Positions 26,321 to 34,785 of a DNA stretch of 64,000 nt are shown one piece after another. Source of the DNA: Bacillus sp. FJAT-28004 (lineage in GTDB: Bacteria; Bacillota; Bacilli; Paenibacillales; Paenibacillaceae); assembly GCF_001280845.1 (NCBI RefSeq), contig NZ_LGHP01000001.1:2566435-2630434 (forward strand), in the 5' to 3' direction. Numbering within the stretch: the stretch's first letter is position 1; every line of letters begins with the position of its first letter. The position numbers and the translations under genes are program-made. The notes under the pieces are model-generated. The model made no database searches. It saw nothing but the letters and a program-made list of their open reading frames with translations, and was not told the DNA's origin.

Positions 26321-26620
26321 GTGATTAACATCAATGTATTGCAAGCCACAATGACGTACTCGAAAGAAGACGGCTATGTAGGGAATGTTCAATTCGGGGT
26401 AGAAGGCCATAAAAATGAGTATGAAATTGCATTGCACAGCAAGAGAGGCAAAGAGTGGGGTTATGGCTTGTTTTTCCTTCATGAATCAGGCAAAGAAGAA
26501 GAACTGCTAGCACTCGAGGATTTGTTAGAAGAAGATGATGAGTTGTTTGATTTCTTTGTGGATACTGCCAAGGAAAAGCTGGTTAAGGAAGAGCTGGTTA
26601 AGGAAGAACAACAAGAATAA
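26321..26620 (+). CDS. Small acidic protein of unknown function
   Basis: 99 residues starting at GTG 26321, with AAAGGAAG upstream. The first 55 residues look like a small beta fold (MININVLQATMTYS, GYVGNVQFGVEG, EWGYGLFFLHE); the rest is strongly acidic and helical (LLALEDLLEEDDELFDFF). The extreme C-terminus is built by a perfect 15-base tandem repeat at 26577-26606 that encodes KLVKE-ELVKE. It likely shares a transcript with the lipoprotein 26 bases upstream and ends at a terminator. I do not recognise the family. Confidence 0.65.
   Translation: MININVLQATMTYSKEDGYVGNVQFGVEGHKNEYEIALHSKRGKEWGYGLFFLHESGKEEELLALEDLLEEDDELFDFFVDTAKEKLVKEELVKEEQQE
26577..26606 (+). repeat. 15-base tandem repeat inside a coding region
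   Basis: AGCTGGTTAAGGAAG occurs twice without a gap, in frame, near the 3' end of the small acidic protein gene. Copy number could vary without shifting the frame. Confidence 0.7.
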
Positions 26621-26632
26621 TGATTCATAAGA

Positions 26633-26680
26633 AAAGCTCATGCAAGCACACTTAAAGGTGCGTTTGCATGAGCTTTATTT
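26633..26680. terminator. Bidirectional terminator
   Basis: AAAGCTCATGCAA (26633-26645) pairs with TTGCATGAGCTTT (26664-26676), with an inner GCAC/GTGC stem. A residues on the left and TTATTT on the right allow it to serve the convergent small-protein and SulP genes. Confidence 0.8.
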
Positions 26681-26681
26681 G

Positions 26682-28133
26682 TTAATGTCCGCCAGATGAA
26701 GATAAGCCCAAATGACGTATGATCAATTTGCTTTCTTCATTGAGCCCGGTAAAGGACACTTGCTTGTCTAATTGCTCATATTTGCTCTTGACCTTCGATA
26801 TTGCGGTTACTGCTGATTGATCCCATACATGCGAGCCGCTAAAGTCAATGGTCACGTGTGATGGATCATCTTTGTAATTAAACAGCGTTACAAAACGGCT
26901 GGTCGTACCGAAAAACAACTGTCCGGTTACTTGATAAGTACGAGCCTTCGTACTCTCAGCCGCGGTGGAAACGCGGATTTTTGCCATTTTACCGACGAAT
27001 ACAAATGCACTAAGCACAACTCCGGCAAACACGCCTTTTGACAAGTCATGTGTGATAAGAACAATGACTACAGTAACGATCATGATTAGCGCATCGGTGC
27101 GTGGAACCTTATGAATGTGGAAAACTGATTTCCAATCAAACGTGCTAATGGATACCATAATCATGACGCCGACTAAAGCAGCCATCGGAATTTTATTGAC
27201 AACGTCGCTTAATGCCATAATAAGAAACAGTAGAAATAATCCGGCTACTAAGGTGGAAAGTCTTGTCCGACCGCCAGACTTCACATTAATGACTGATTGT
27301 CCAATTAATGCACAGCCTGCCATTCCGCCGAAGAAACCTGTCACAATATTTGCAATGCCTTGCCCGCGTACCTCTTTGTTTTTGTTGCTTGTCGTATCTG
27401 TCATTTCATCAAGGACCGAAGCAGTTAAAAGCGACTCCAAAATACCTACGATGGAGAGTGAGAAGGAGTATGGCAATATGATCCACAACGTATGGAGTGA
27501 AAATAACGTATCCGGGATATGAAACAGCGGCAGCGTACTTTCGATTAAACCTCTGTCGCCAACGGTTTTGAGATCCGCTCCTATTGCTACAGCGATAATG
27601 GATACGATGATAATTGCAGCTAGTGGAGAAGGTATAATCTTTGTGAATTTAGGCAGCGTATAGATAATGACTAATGTTAATGCAACAAGCGCATACATGA
27701 CCCAGGAAGCGCCGACAAAATGAACTAGCTGTGTGGTAAAGATGAGTATGCCTAGAGCGTTGACAAAGCCAAGCATAACGGATTGCGGAACGAATTGAAT
27801 GAGCTGCCCCAGCTTGAGTACACCCATGATATACTGCAATACACCTGCCAATATCGTAGCAGCGAATAAGTACTCCATTCCATGGTCTTTCACTAGCGAA
27901 ACCATCAATAACGCCATCGCACCTGTGGCAGCGGAGATCATCCCCGGTCTTCCTCCGACGATGGAAATAATGACTGCGATACAGAAGGAGGCGTACAATC
28001 CGACCATTGGTCCAACACCCACCATCAAAGAAAAAGAGATAGACTCCGGGATGAGCGCTAACGCCACCGTAATACCCGCCAAAATATCACCGCGAACATT
28101 AGAAAACCAAGATTTTTTTAGTTGTTCAAGCAA
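26682..28133 (-). CDS. SulP family inorganic anion transporter with STAS domain
   Basis: 483 residues. The start is read as TTG 28133, ten bases after AGGAGG, giving LEQLKKSWFSNVRGDILAGI, the normal SulP beginning; a longer frame to ATG 28244 adds non-homologous residues. The signature VALALIPESISFSLMVGVGPMVGLYASF is followed by about 10-12 membrane helices and a C-terminal STAS domain (about 380-483) with VTIDFSGSHVWDQSAV, the nucleotide-interacting loop. SulP proteins carry sulfate, bicarbonate or dicarboxylates with proton or sodium; the substrate here is unknown. Confidence 0.9.
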   Translation of the reverse strand: MLEQLKKSWFSNVRGDILAGITVALALIPESISFSLMVGVGPMVGLYASFCIAVIISIVGGRPGMISAATGAMALLMVSLVKDHGMEYLFAATILAGVLQYIMGVLKLGQLIQFVPQSVMLGFVNALGILIFTTQLVHFVGASWVMYALVALTLVIIYTLPKFTKIIPSPLAAIIIVSIIAVAIGADLKTVGDRGLIESTLPLFHIPDTLFSLHTLWIILPYSFSLSIVGILESLLTASVLDEMTDTTSNKNKEVRGQGIANIVTGFFGGMAGCALIGQSVINVKSGGRTRLSTLVAGLFLLFLIMALSDVVNKIPMAALVGVMIMVSISTFDWKSVFHIHKVPRTDALIMIVTVVIVLITHDLSKGVFAGVVLSAFVFVGKMAKIRVSTAAESTKARTYQVTGQLFFGTTSRFVTLFNYKDDPSHVTIDFSGSHVWDQSAVTAISKVKSKYEQLDKQVSFTGLNEESKLIIRHLGLSSSGGH

Positions 28134-28368
28134 AGCAAATAAACCTCCTAAATTGCAGTGATTAGTCCATTTTACTGAAACTACCAACGTAGAATCGTTA
28201 ATGGTTGACTTTCCTCTCGCAGAAAAGCCGGGGCCGTTGCACACTGATCGTTATTATACAACAAATGAAATGAAAACAATGTGGTTCGATTTGCTGAGAA
28301 AGCGATTACATCGAGTGAATACGCCAGTTATCATAGATTATCTTATTTTTCGACAATAGGCTCTGAAT

Positions 28369-28401
28369 AGAAAAGAACCACCGCTTTTGCGATGGCTCTT
28401 G
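28369..28401 (-). terminator. Terminator after the DedA gene
   Basis: On the minus strand AAGAGCCATCGC pairs with GCGGTGGTTCTT (one wobble) around AAAA and is followed by TTC. It lies just past the DedA stop. Confidence 0.65.
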
Positions 28402-28413
28402 AACTTGAATAGG

Positions 28414-29031
28414 CTACATTGGCCGCTCGATATGATTCTTTTGTTGTTTACTTTTATAATATTTATAAACAATAAAGCCAACAACGACGATAATAATGGC
28501 ATAAATGATCCATATACCGTATTTATAAATATGATCAGAGAGGTCTTGCACTTGATCTCCAACGAAAGTACCGATAATAAAGTACAGGAGTGTCCATACA
28601 AATGCGGATGGATAAGCGAAGATGGCGAATCTTTTATAAGGCATGCGGTTCATTCCCATAACATAAGGCGTGACATGTCTTAAAAAAGGAAGGCAGAGGC
28701 TAAGGCTGATCGCGTAGCCGCCGTACTTTTCACTTAACTGCTCGGATTTAGCAACGAATTTACTTATGTTCTTCTTTTGGCTAAACCAGTTGGACAACTT
28801 ACTTCCTGCAAATCTACCAATGCTGTAACCAAAGGTCATAGCAGAGCAAATTCCGAGGCATGTCATAATAAAAGCAGGTATCGGCGATAAAACACCGGAC
28901 TCCGCTAAGGCTCCGCCTGTCATCACGACTGCTTCATTAGGTATTGGTAATCCAATTAAGCCGAGACATAAAACAAGGAATAAAGCGAAATAACCAAAAT
29001 CATCTATTATGTTCAATAACAAATCATACAT
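28414..29031 (-). CDS. DedA family membrane protein
   Basis: 205 residues with the DedA/VTT (SNARE-associated) domain: GLIGLPIPNEAVVMTGGALAE near the N-terminus with the conserved acidic residue, GYSIGRFAG, and the C-terminal LRHVTPYVMGMNRMPYKRF motif with the essential Arg. About five membrane segments. Members move phospholipids or undecaprenyl phosphate across the membrane and support envelope integrity. The ATG follows TAAGGATG. The gene is monocistronic with its own terminator and divides from a small plus-strand gene across an unusual palindromic region. Confidence 0.9.
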   Translation of the reverse strand: MYDLLLNIIDDFGYFALFLVLCLGLIGLPIPNEAVVMTGGALAESGVLSPIPAFIMTCLGICSAMTFGYSIGRFAGSKLSNWFSQKKNISKFVAKSEQLSEKYGGYAISLSLCLPFLRHVTPYVMGMNRMPYKRFAIFAYPSAFVWTLLYFIIGTFVGDQVQDLSDHIYKYGIWIIYAIIIVVVGFIVYKYYKSKQQKNHIERPM

Positions 29032-29083
29032 TGATCAACATCCTTACCTGCCAAAAAATAGAATTTTTATTATTTCACTTCAA

Positions 29084-29097
29084 ATATGTTAACATAT
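29084..29097. promoter_or_regulatory. Perfect 14-base palindrome
   Basis: ATATGTTAACATAT is a perfect palindrome 53 bases upstream of the DedA start, directly next to the structured element at 29100. It is a candidate operator; no regulator is identifiable. Confidence 0.35.
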
Positions 29098-29099
29098 CC

Positions 29100-29146
29100 G
29101 AATCCGAAAGGATACCATTCATACGAATGGCGAAAGGAAAGGATTC
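29100..29146. other. Structured palindromic element with symmetric internal loop
   Basis: GAATCC (29100) pairs with GGATTC (29141-29146) and CCATTC (29115-29120) with GAATGG (29125-29130) around ATAC. Between the two stems each side carries GAAAGGA (GAAAGGATA and CGAAAGGAAA), giving a symmetric purine-rich internal loop. An alternative TATCC/GGATA pairing overlaps it. A second inverted segment (GTAACT...AGTTAC with GCTT...AAGC) follows at 29162-29190. It lies in the leader or promoter of the small gene at 29234. I know no named RNA motif that matches. Confidence 0.4.
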
Positions 29147-29233
29147 AAATTTAACCATTTCGTAACTAATTGCTTAAAACAAGCAGTTACAATAGGGAAT
29201 AGGTTTTATATGTATGAAGGGGCGACTATTCTC

Positions 29234-29479
29234 ATGCTAGATTTCCAAAAAAAGGTGGATGCTTTACGGCGATATGAATCGCTATGTTTTACGTTATGTG
29301 TCAGAATCTTAGTAGAAGAACATGCTTCTTATAAAACAGCTGAACAGGTTTTGTGTCAGCTTTTTGGCGATCGTGAATTTTGGCTCACAGCTGAAAGTGA
29401 TCGATCGCAATACATATTGAAGGTCTGTACCAAATTATGTATGAAAAAGAGAGAGATTCGTTTATCGCGAACGTCATGA
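29234..29479 (+). CDS. Small protein of unknown function
   Basis: 81 residues from ATG 29234, which is 9 bases after GAAGGGG. The longer start at 29210 lacks a good site. The sequence (MLDFQKKVDALRRYESLCF, then TAEQVLCQLFGDREFW, then a basic end KKREIRLSRTS) is helical with five Cys and has a faint resemblance in pattern to sigma-factor region 2, though far too short for a sigma factor. Its promoter region contains an unusual structured palindrome. An MFS exporter gene follows 102 bases on. Function unknown. Confidence 0.55.
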   Translation: MLDFQKKVDALRRYESLCFTLCVRILVEEHASYKTAEQVLCQLFGDREFWLTAESDRSQYILKVCTKLCMKKREIRLSRTS

Positions 29480-29581
29480 TTTAAATAAATACTGTTGATA
29501 TTTCATGCTTCCAGCGACCATAATAGAAAGGTCATATGAATTTTTTTTAAGTTACAATGCTGTTCACAGAAAGGATGAACA

Positions 29582-30985
29582 ATGAAAGCTAATCAGACTC
29601 GGAAAAAAGTAACCATTGCATTATTCGTCGCCACATTTCTTGCCGCAATTGAGGGGACGATCGTCAGTACAGCCATGCCAAGCATTACAGGTGAACTTCA
29701 AGGTATACAGCAGTATAGCTGGATCATTTCGATTTATTTGCTGGCAACCGTTATCACTACCCCTGTCTACGGCAAATTATCCGATCTTTACGGACGAAAG
29801 AAAATATTTATTATCGGGGCTTTAATTTTTCTTGCTGGCTCCATGCTTTCAGGTGTAGCACAAACGATGAATCAGCTTATTATGTTTCGTGCTCTGCAAG
29901 GATTAGGAGCTGGGGCGCTCACGACGATTCCTTATACGATCATTGGTGATTTATATCCCTATGAACAGCGTGCGAAGGTTCAGGGTTGGATGTCAAGCAT
30001 TTGGGGGATAGCGGGCATTTCAGGTCCGTTGTTTGGCGGCTTATTGGTCGATTACGTATCCTGGCGGGCAATCTTTTATATGAATCTTCCGTTTGGTATC
30101 GTTGCTATTTATTTGCTCTCCACCTCGCTTCGGGAGACATTGGAGAAGAAAAAGAGGCATATCGATTATCCAGGCATCATCACCTTTACCATCGCAATGT
30201 TCAGCTTCTTGTATGCGATGACGCTAATCCGGGATGCCGAGGGCGGAAACAGCAATGCGATGACCATTAGCGTATTATTCGGAATAGCTGTACTATTTTT
30301 CTTCGTATTTGCCCGTATCGAAAAACGTTCTCCAGAACCAATCATTCCTTTCCAGCTATTTCGGAATCCGATAATTAGTATGGCGAATCTGAGCAGTTTT
30401 TTATTATGTGTAATCAATGTCGTCATTATATTTTATTTGCCTTTATGGATTCAAGGCGTTTACGGCAAACCGGCAACGTATTCGGGACTTGCCATGATTC
30501 CACTTTCGGTAGCATGGCCGCTAGGCTCCATATTAGCCGGGACTTGGATAGCTAAAAAAGGTTTGCGCTTTATTAGCGTTGCGGGCTCTTGCTTCTTGTT
30601 CGTCAGCAGCATCGGTTTCGCGTTTATGACAGCCTCAACATCCATTGTATTATTTATCATTTATACGTTTTTGGCAGGACTTTCGTTTGGCTTATCACTT
30701 ACATCCATAACGGTAGCCGTATCATCAGCTGTCGGCTGGGAGCTTCGTGGATCTGCTGTAGCCAGCAACAATTTCATTCGTACACTCGGTCAGACGATCG
30801 GGATCACTGTTTTTGGCTTGCTGCTTCATACCGGACAGGCAGATCGAATTGAATCAACGGTTCTAGCTGGAAGCTTACATACGATATTTGTTTGGGTAGC
30901 CGTATTGTCGGTTTTTGTTGTATTTGTTTCAATTGGCATGCCTAAGTTTAAGCAAGCTGAACAGCAGCAAAGAAATGCTTCTTAG
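29582..30985 (+). CDS. MFS transporter, drug:H+ antiporter type (EmrB/QacA-like)
   Basis: 467 residues with about 14 membrane helices, the DHA2 layout. The family motifs are IEGTIVSTAMPSI in helix 1, GKLSDLYGRKKIF (motif A) near residue 64, RALQGLGAGALTTIPYTIIGD and WGIAGISGPLFGGLLVD (antiporter motif C) near residue 145. It would extrude hydrophobic or cationic drugs against proton entry. GAAAGGATGAACA precedes the ATG. A serine hydrolase gene starts 17 bases after its stop, so both are probably cotranscribed. Confidence 0.92.
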   Translation: MKANQTRKKVTIALFVATFLAAIEGTIVSTAMPSITGELQGIQQYSWIISIYLLATVITTPVYGKLSDLYGRKKIFIIGALIFLAGSMLSGVAQTMNQLIMFRALQGLGAGALTTIPYTIIGDLYPYEQRAKVQGWMSSIWGIAGISGPLFGGLLVDYVSWRAIFYMNLPFGIVAIYLLSTSLRETLEKKKRHIDYPGIITFTIAMFSFLYAMTLIRDAEGGNSNAMTISVLFGIAVLFFFVFARIEKRSPEPIIPFQLFRNPIISMANLSSFLLCVINVVIIFYLPLWIQGVYGKPATYSGLAMIPLSVAWPLGSILAGTWIAKKGLRFISVAGSCFLFVSSIGFAFMTASTSIVLFIIYTFLAGLSFGLSLTSITVAVSSAVGWELRGSAVASNNFIRTLGQTIGITVFGLLLHTGQADRIESTVLAGSLHTIFVWVAVLSVFVVFVSIGMPKFKQAEQQQRNAS

Positions 30986-31002
30986 AAAGGTCGATTAAAC
31001 AG

Positions 31003-31941
31003 ATGAAATCAATAGATTTGGAAGCTTATAGCAAGCTGCTTGCCGAATGGAAAATGAAATCTGTCATCGTGCTTCAAGGACAAAGGCTGTTAGGGGAATG
31101 GTATGAGAGCGGACAGGATTCAATCGGTCCGCTCTATTCTTGCACGAAAAGCGTCTTATCCGCATTAATTGGAATCGCGATTGATAAACGGTTTTTGAAG
31201 AGCGTGGAAGAGCCTATTACCGATTACTTGGATCATCCCCCAGAAATAAGCGATGCGCTCAGCCAAATCTCGATAAAGCATTTGCTGACTATGACGCCTG
31301 GATTTGATTGGCCTGACTTTGACAAGCCCTATAAAGCGTTGAAAGCAGCGAAGGATCCGATACAATTCGTATTTAATCAGCCGTTGATCTCAGAGTCAGG
31401 AACGGCCTTTGCCTATAATTCAGGCGGATCACATCTGTTATCGGCGATATTGACGAAAGCAACCGGCATGCCTGCTCTTTCGTTTGCCAAAGACTATTTG
31501 TTTGGTCCACTTGGCTTTCGCAGTGCGAGATGGATGGAACGAGCCGGTGTTAATGAAGGTGGAACCGGACTTCACTTATATGGCAGAGATCTTGCGAAGA
31601 TAGGCAGTTTATTTGCTTCAAATGGACAGTTGAACAACGAGCAATTGATATCAGCTTCATGGGTGGCAGAATCGACACAGCTCCATCACCGTGGATTGAT
31701 GCAATACGAACCGCCGATATATGGCGGCTATGGCTATCACTGGTGGCATTCACCTGAGAATCATAACGGGCATTGCGATTGTTATTTTGCTTTTGGCCAT
31801 GGCGGTCAATATTTGCTAATCGCACCGGAGTATGAGCTCGTAATTGTAGTTCGGAAACAAATAACGAAGCGGAATGAAGCAATATGGTCAAGAAACCTCA
31901 TATTTGAACATATTATTCCGGCATATTTAAGTACAAGGTAA
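31003..31941 (+). CDS. Serine hydrolase, class C beta-lactamase family
   Basis: 312 residues with the serine beta-lactamase/esterase fold: nucleophile motif SCTK (SxxK) near residue 47 in LYSCTKSVLSALIG, the Tyr motif YNSGG near residue 143, and a C-terminal HGGQY near residue 266 in the place of KTG. No signal peptide is evident, so it is probably a cytoplasmic esterase or peptidase rather than a secreted beta-lactamase. It follows the MFS gene by 17 bases and ends at a strong terminator. Confidence 0.85.
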   Translation: MKSIDLEAYSKLLAEWKMKSVIVLQGQRLLGEWYESGQDSIGPLYSCTKSVLSALIGIAIDKRFLKSVEEPITDYLDHPPEISDALSQISIKHLLTMTPGFDWPDFDKPYKALKAAKDPIQFVFNQPLISESGTAFAYNSGGSHLLSAILTKATGMPALSFAKDYLFGPLGFRSARWMERAGVNEGGTGLHLYGRDLAKIGSLFASNGQLNNEQLISASWVAESTQLHHRGLMQYEPPIYGGYGYHWWHSPENHNGHCDCYFAFGHGGQYLLIAPEYELVIVVRKQITKRNEAIWSRNLIFEHIIPAYLSTR

Positions 31942-31966
31942 TCACAATATGAATTGAAGTAGACAT

Positions 31967-32010
31967 AAACCGTTTCTAACACGATATTTTCGTGCTTGAA
32001 ACGGTTTTTT
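31967..32010 (+). terminator. Terminator after the serine hydrolase gene
   Basis: AAACCGTTTC (31967-31976) pairs with GAAACGGTTT (31998-32007), with an inner CACG/CGTG stem, and is followed by TTTTT. Confidence 0.85.
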
Positions 32011-32047
32011 TGCTCTTTTCGCTGAATTGAATTTGTTCTAGTAAATA

Positions 32048-32066
32048 ACGTGTTACATACGTGTTA
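32048..32066 (+). repeat. Tandem ACGTGTTA repeats upstream of the purine promoter
   Basis: ACGTGTTACAT at 32048 and ACGTGTTATAT at 32059 are direct repeats exactly 11 bases apart, one helical turn, about 50 bases upstream of the -35 box. This is a typical position for an activator. Confidence 0.4.
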
Positions 32067-32116
32067 TATTGTGGCGTGAATCCGTTAAAAAGCATATAAA
32101 TATTTAATGAAATGTA

Positions 32117-32145
32117 TTGCCAGACAATCGATTCTGCTTTAATAT
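32117..32145 (+). promoter_or_regulatory. SigA-type promoter of the purine catabolic island
   Basis: TTGCCA (5 of 6), 17 bases, TAATAT (4 of 6). The expected start near 32152 gives a 130-base leader before the amidohydrolase gene. Confidence 0.5.
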
Positions 32146-32285
32146 GTTAGATAAGCTTACACATCGAAAGTGGAAGACAATATTTTCTTTCTGTTTGCAG
32201 GATGATCGTCATGCTGTAGTTATTAATATCTGAATATTCTGCGAATTAAACGTACTGGTATTTGAGGCTTGAGGGGGATTTATAA

Positions 32286-33611
32286 ATGACAACAATGCTA
32301 ATTCGGAACGCTGTTGTGATGACGATGAACAATGATGATCAGATTTTCACAGGCGATGTGTTAATAGAAGGAAATCGAATTACGCAAATCGCTGAACGAC
32401 TGGAAACGCAGGATGTGGATCGTATTATTGATGCGGGCGGGAAAGTGCTGCTGCCCGGGTTTGTACAAACGCATATCCATCTATGCCAAACATTATTTCG
32501 AGGGAGAGCCGATGATTTATCGCTTATTGAGTGGCTGAAGGAAAAGATTTGGCCGCTCGAGGCTGCCCACAGTGAGGATTCTGTTTATTACTCAGCCATG
32601 CTCGGGATTGGTGAATTGATTCGCAGCGGTACAACGACGATTTTGGATATGGAGACGGTCCACTATACGGAATCGGCTTTTCAGGCTATTAAAGAAAGCG
32701 GTATTCGAGCTCTTTCTGGAAAAGTCATGATGGATCATGGTACAGAGGTGCCGCTTGCTCTACAAGAAAATACACAAAAATCACTTCAAGACAGCGTGGA
32801 TCTATTGGAAAAATGGCATGGTGCCGAAAATGGGAGAATTCAATACGCCTTTTGTCCGCGCTTTGTTGTTTCATGTACCGAGGAATTGCTTATTGGCGTT
32901 CGTGACCTATCTGCGGAGTATGGTGTAAAGGTGCATACGCATGCATCGGAAAACCTGGGTGAAATTGCGATGGTCGAAGCGGAACGCGGGATGAGGAATG
33001 TCGTCTATCTCGATCATATTGGACTTGCGAAACCGAATCTAATTTTGGCTCATAGCATTTGGCTTGATGATGAAGAGAAACAAATCATTCGGGAGAGGGG
33101 AGTGAAACTTACCCATTGTCCGGGCTCTAATATGAAGCTGGCATCAGGCATTGCTGAGATTCCACATCTTCTTGAACAAGGTATAGACATTGGTATTGGT
33201 GCGGATGGTGCGCCTTGCAACAACAATTTGGATATGTTTCAGGAGATGCGCTTAACCGCCTATATGCAAAAGGTGAAACATGGTCCGACGATTATGAATG
33301 CAAAAACGGTGCTGCGGATGGCGACGATGGGTGGTGCGAAGGTGCTTGGCCTTGAAAAGGAGATCGGCAGCATCGAGATTGGGAAGCTCGCTGATTTGCA
33401 ACTGCTTGATTTGGAGGATTTCCATGTGTATCCATCATTCGATGCGGATTGGTATTCTAGAGTCGTTTATGCGGCAACAAGAGGTGATGTCGATACGGTT
33501 ATTATTAATGGGCAAGTGGTGATGGAGAACAAAATGGTGAGAACTGTCGATAAAAAAGTCGTCTTAAAAGAAGCGGATCGCTCGCTCAAAAAATTGATCG
33601 CTCGATTGTAG
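32286..33611 (+). CDS. Amidohydrolase, purine/5'-deoxyadenosine deaminase type
   Basis: 441 residues of the metal-dependent amidohydrolase superfamily (MtaD/SsnA/TrzA group). Metal and substrate residues show as FVQTHIHLCQTLFRG (HxH) near residue 65, VHTHASE near 218, LAHSIWL near 256 and GIGADGAPCNNNLDM near 302. Relatives deaminate S-adenosylhomocysteine, 5'-deoxyadenosine, guanine or 8-oxoguanine. As first gene of a purine degradation cluster it is probably a guanine or nucleoside deaminase; the exact substrate is inferred from context. GAGGGGGATTTATAA precedes the ATG. Confidence 0.88.
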   Translation: MTTMLIRNAVVMTMNNDDQIFTGDVLIEGNRITQIAERLETQDVDRIIDAGGKVLLPGFVQTHIHLCQTLFRGRADDLSLIEWLKEKIWPLEAAHSEDSVYYSAMLGIGELIRSGTTTILDMETVHYTESAFQAIKESGIRALSGKVMMDHGTEVPLALQENTQKSLQDSVDLLEKWHGAENGRIQYAFCPRFVVSCTEELLIGVRDLSAEYGVKVHTHASENLGEIAMVEAERGMRNVVYLDHIGLAKPNLILAHSIWLDDEEKQIIRERGVKLTHCPGSNMKLASGIAEIPHLLEQGIDIGIGADGAPCNNNLDMFQEMRLTAYMQKVKHGPTIMNAKTVLRMATMGGAKVLGLEKEIGSIEIGKLADLQLLDLEDFHVYPSFDADWYSRVVYAATRGDVDTVIINGQVVMENKMVRTVDKKVVLKEADRSLKKLIARL

Positions 33612-33687
33612 TTGTTAGGTTGTAACTCTAGGCTGCATGGTTACCCTGCGAGGGCTAATAGCGCTAATGCTTATGGAGGGATAGCGG

Positions 33688-34785
33688 ATGGATATGCACG
33701 ATGTATTGGAATCGCTGAAGGCAAGCGACGAGCCGAGTGTGCTCGCTACAATTGTATGTGTAGAGGGACATTCCTATCGTAAGGTCGGAGCATCGATGTT
33801 GTTCAACTTCTGCGGTGAGCAGATTGGTTCGATTAGTCCAGGTTGCTTAGAACAAGATTTATTGGAGAGGGCAGCGGGCGTATGGGATTCCAGTCAGTTC
33901 ATTTGCATTGATTACAACATGAAACCCGAAGAGGATGCCATATGGGGCGAGAATGTCGGCTGCGGTGGCGAAATTCGTTTATTGCTTGAGCCTGTGGAAG
34001 GGCGATTGCGGACGATTTTGCTTGAAGCGAAAATGAAAAACGATGCAGGCATTTCCGTTAGGCTTGAGCGAAGCTGGAATGAAAAAGATATTAACTACGT
34101 TCTTATTGATAACATTGGCGATCAATCTGCGGTTAAATATGGAGATGAACTGGATAGTAATTCTAATCAAATGTCGATTGTAATTACGCCTAGGCCTCGT
34201 CTGGTGTTATTCGGGGTAGGGAAAGATGCGGAGGCTATTTATTCGTTAGCGATACAAATTGGCTTTCGTGTTGTGATGACAGATTGGCGGCCAGCATTAT
34301 GTACGATGGAACGTTTTCCGCAAGCTGAGTTTGCGGTTGGATCGCCCGTGCAAATTATGGATCAAATACAATTCTGTCCAGATGATTATTTAATCGTGTG
34401 CAGTCATAACTTGCAACAGGATAAGGACATGATTCGGCTTGCATTGCCGATGAAGCTTGTTTACATCGGTGTTTTAGGCTCGAAGAAGCGGATTCGGATG
34501 CTGTTTGAGACCTTTCTAATTCCATCGAATGTTCACGCTCCGATCGGTCTTTCCATTAATGCGGACGGACCGTATGAAATAGCGGTCAGCATTGCTGCAG
34601 AATTGATTGCGATTCGTGCTGGAAGGGAAGGCGGTTCGCGAAGGGAGGGTAGCAAATATGCGAATTTCAGCCCTTTATTTAGCAGCAGGGCAGAGCAAGC
34701 GTATGGGAGTTCGAAAGCAATCGCTCGAGCTGTCGAAGAACAAGCCGCTGGCGCGAATGGGACTGCTTGCTCTTTTATCCAGTGA
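33688..34785 (+). CDS. pucA: XdhC/CoxI family xanthine dehydrogenase maturation factor
   Basis: 365 residues. An N-terminal XdhC/CoxI domain (LATIVCVEGHSYRKVGASMLF, CLEQDLLERA, GENVGCGGEIRLLLEP) is followed by a C-terminal Rossmann-like domain (LVLFGVGKDAEAIYSLA, then VYIGVLGSKKRIRML). Such proteins insert and sulfurate the molybdenum cofactor of xanthine dehydrogenase. The ribosome site GGAGGG precedes ATG 33688. Its last 43 codons overlap the next gene by 128 bases, much longer than a normal coupling overlap, and the family usually ends near the IAIRAG position, so the natural stop may have been lost. Confidence 0.9.
   Translation: MDMHDVLESLKASDEPSVLATIVCVEGHSYRKVGASMLFNFCGEQIGSISPGCLEQDLLERAAGVWDSSQFICIDYNMKPEEDAIWGENVGCGGEIRLLLEPVEGRLRTILLEAKMKNDAGISVRLERSWNEKDINYVLIDNIGDQSAVKYGDELDSNSNQMSIVITPRPRLVLFGVGKDAEAIYSLAIQIGFRVVMTDWRPALCTMERFPQAEFAVGSPVQIMDQIQFCPDDYLIVCSHNLQQDKDMIRLALPMKLVYIGVLGSKKRIRMLFETFLIPSNVHAPIGLSINADGPYEIAVSIAAELIAIRAGREGGSRREGSKYANFSPLFSSRAEQAYGSSKAIARAVEEQAAGANGTACSFIQ

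Larger units (their letters stand above)
32011..32285 (+). other. Promoter region of the purine catabolic island
   Basis: With the terminator before it this is a 344-base gap without a gene. It holds a tandem repeat (32048-32066), a SigA-type promoter (32117-32145) and a leader of about 130 bases. I looked for a purine riboswitch and for the PucR-type TTGGTTAA box and saw neither. Confidence 0.45.

Noticed and set aside
27115..28161. Open frames of 120-135 codons opposite the SulP gene
   Set aside because: Antisense shadows of a well-supported transporter; low-complexity translated sequence.
32011..32285. Search for a purine riboswitch or PucR box before the purine island
   Set aside because: No conserved purine-aptamer core and no TTGGTTAA-type site could be found by eye.
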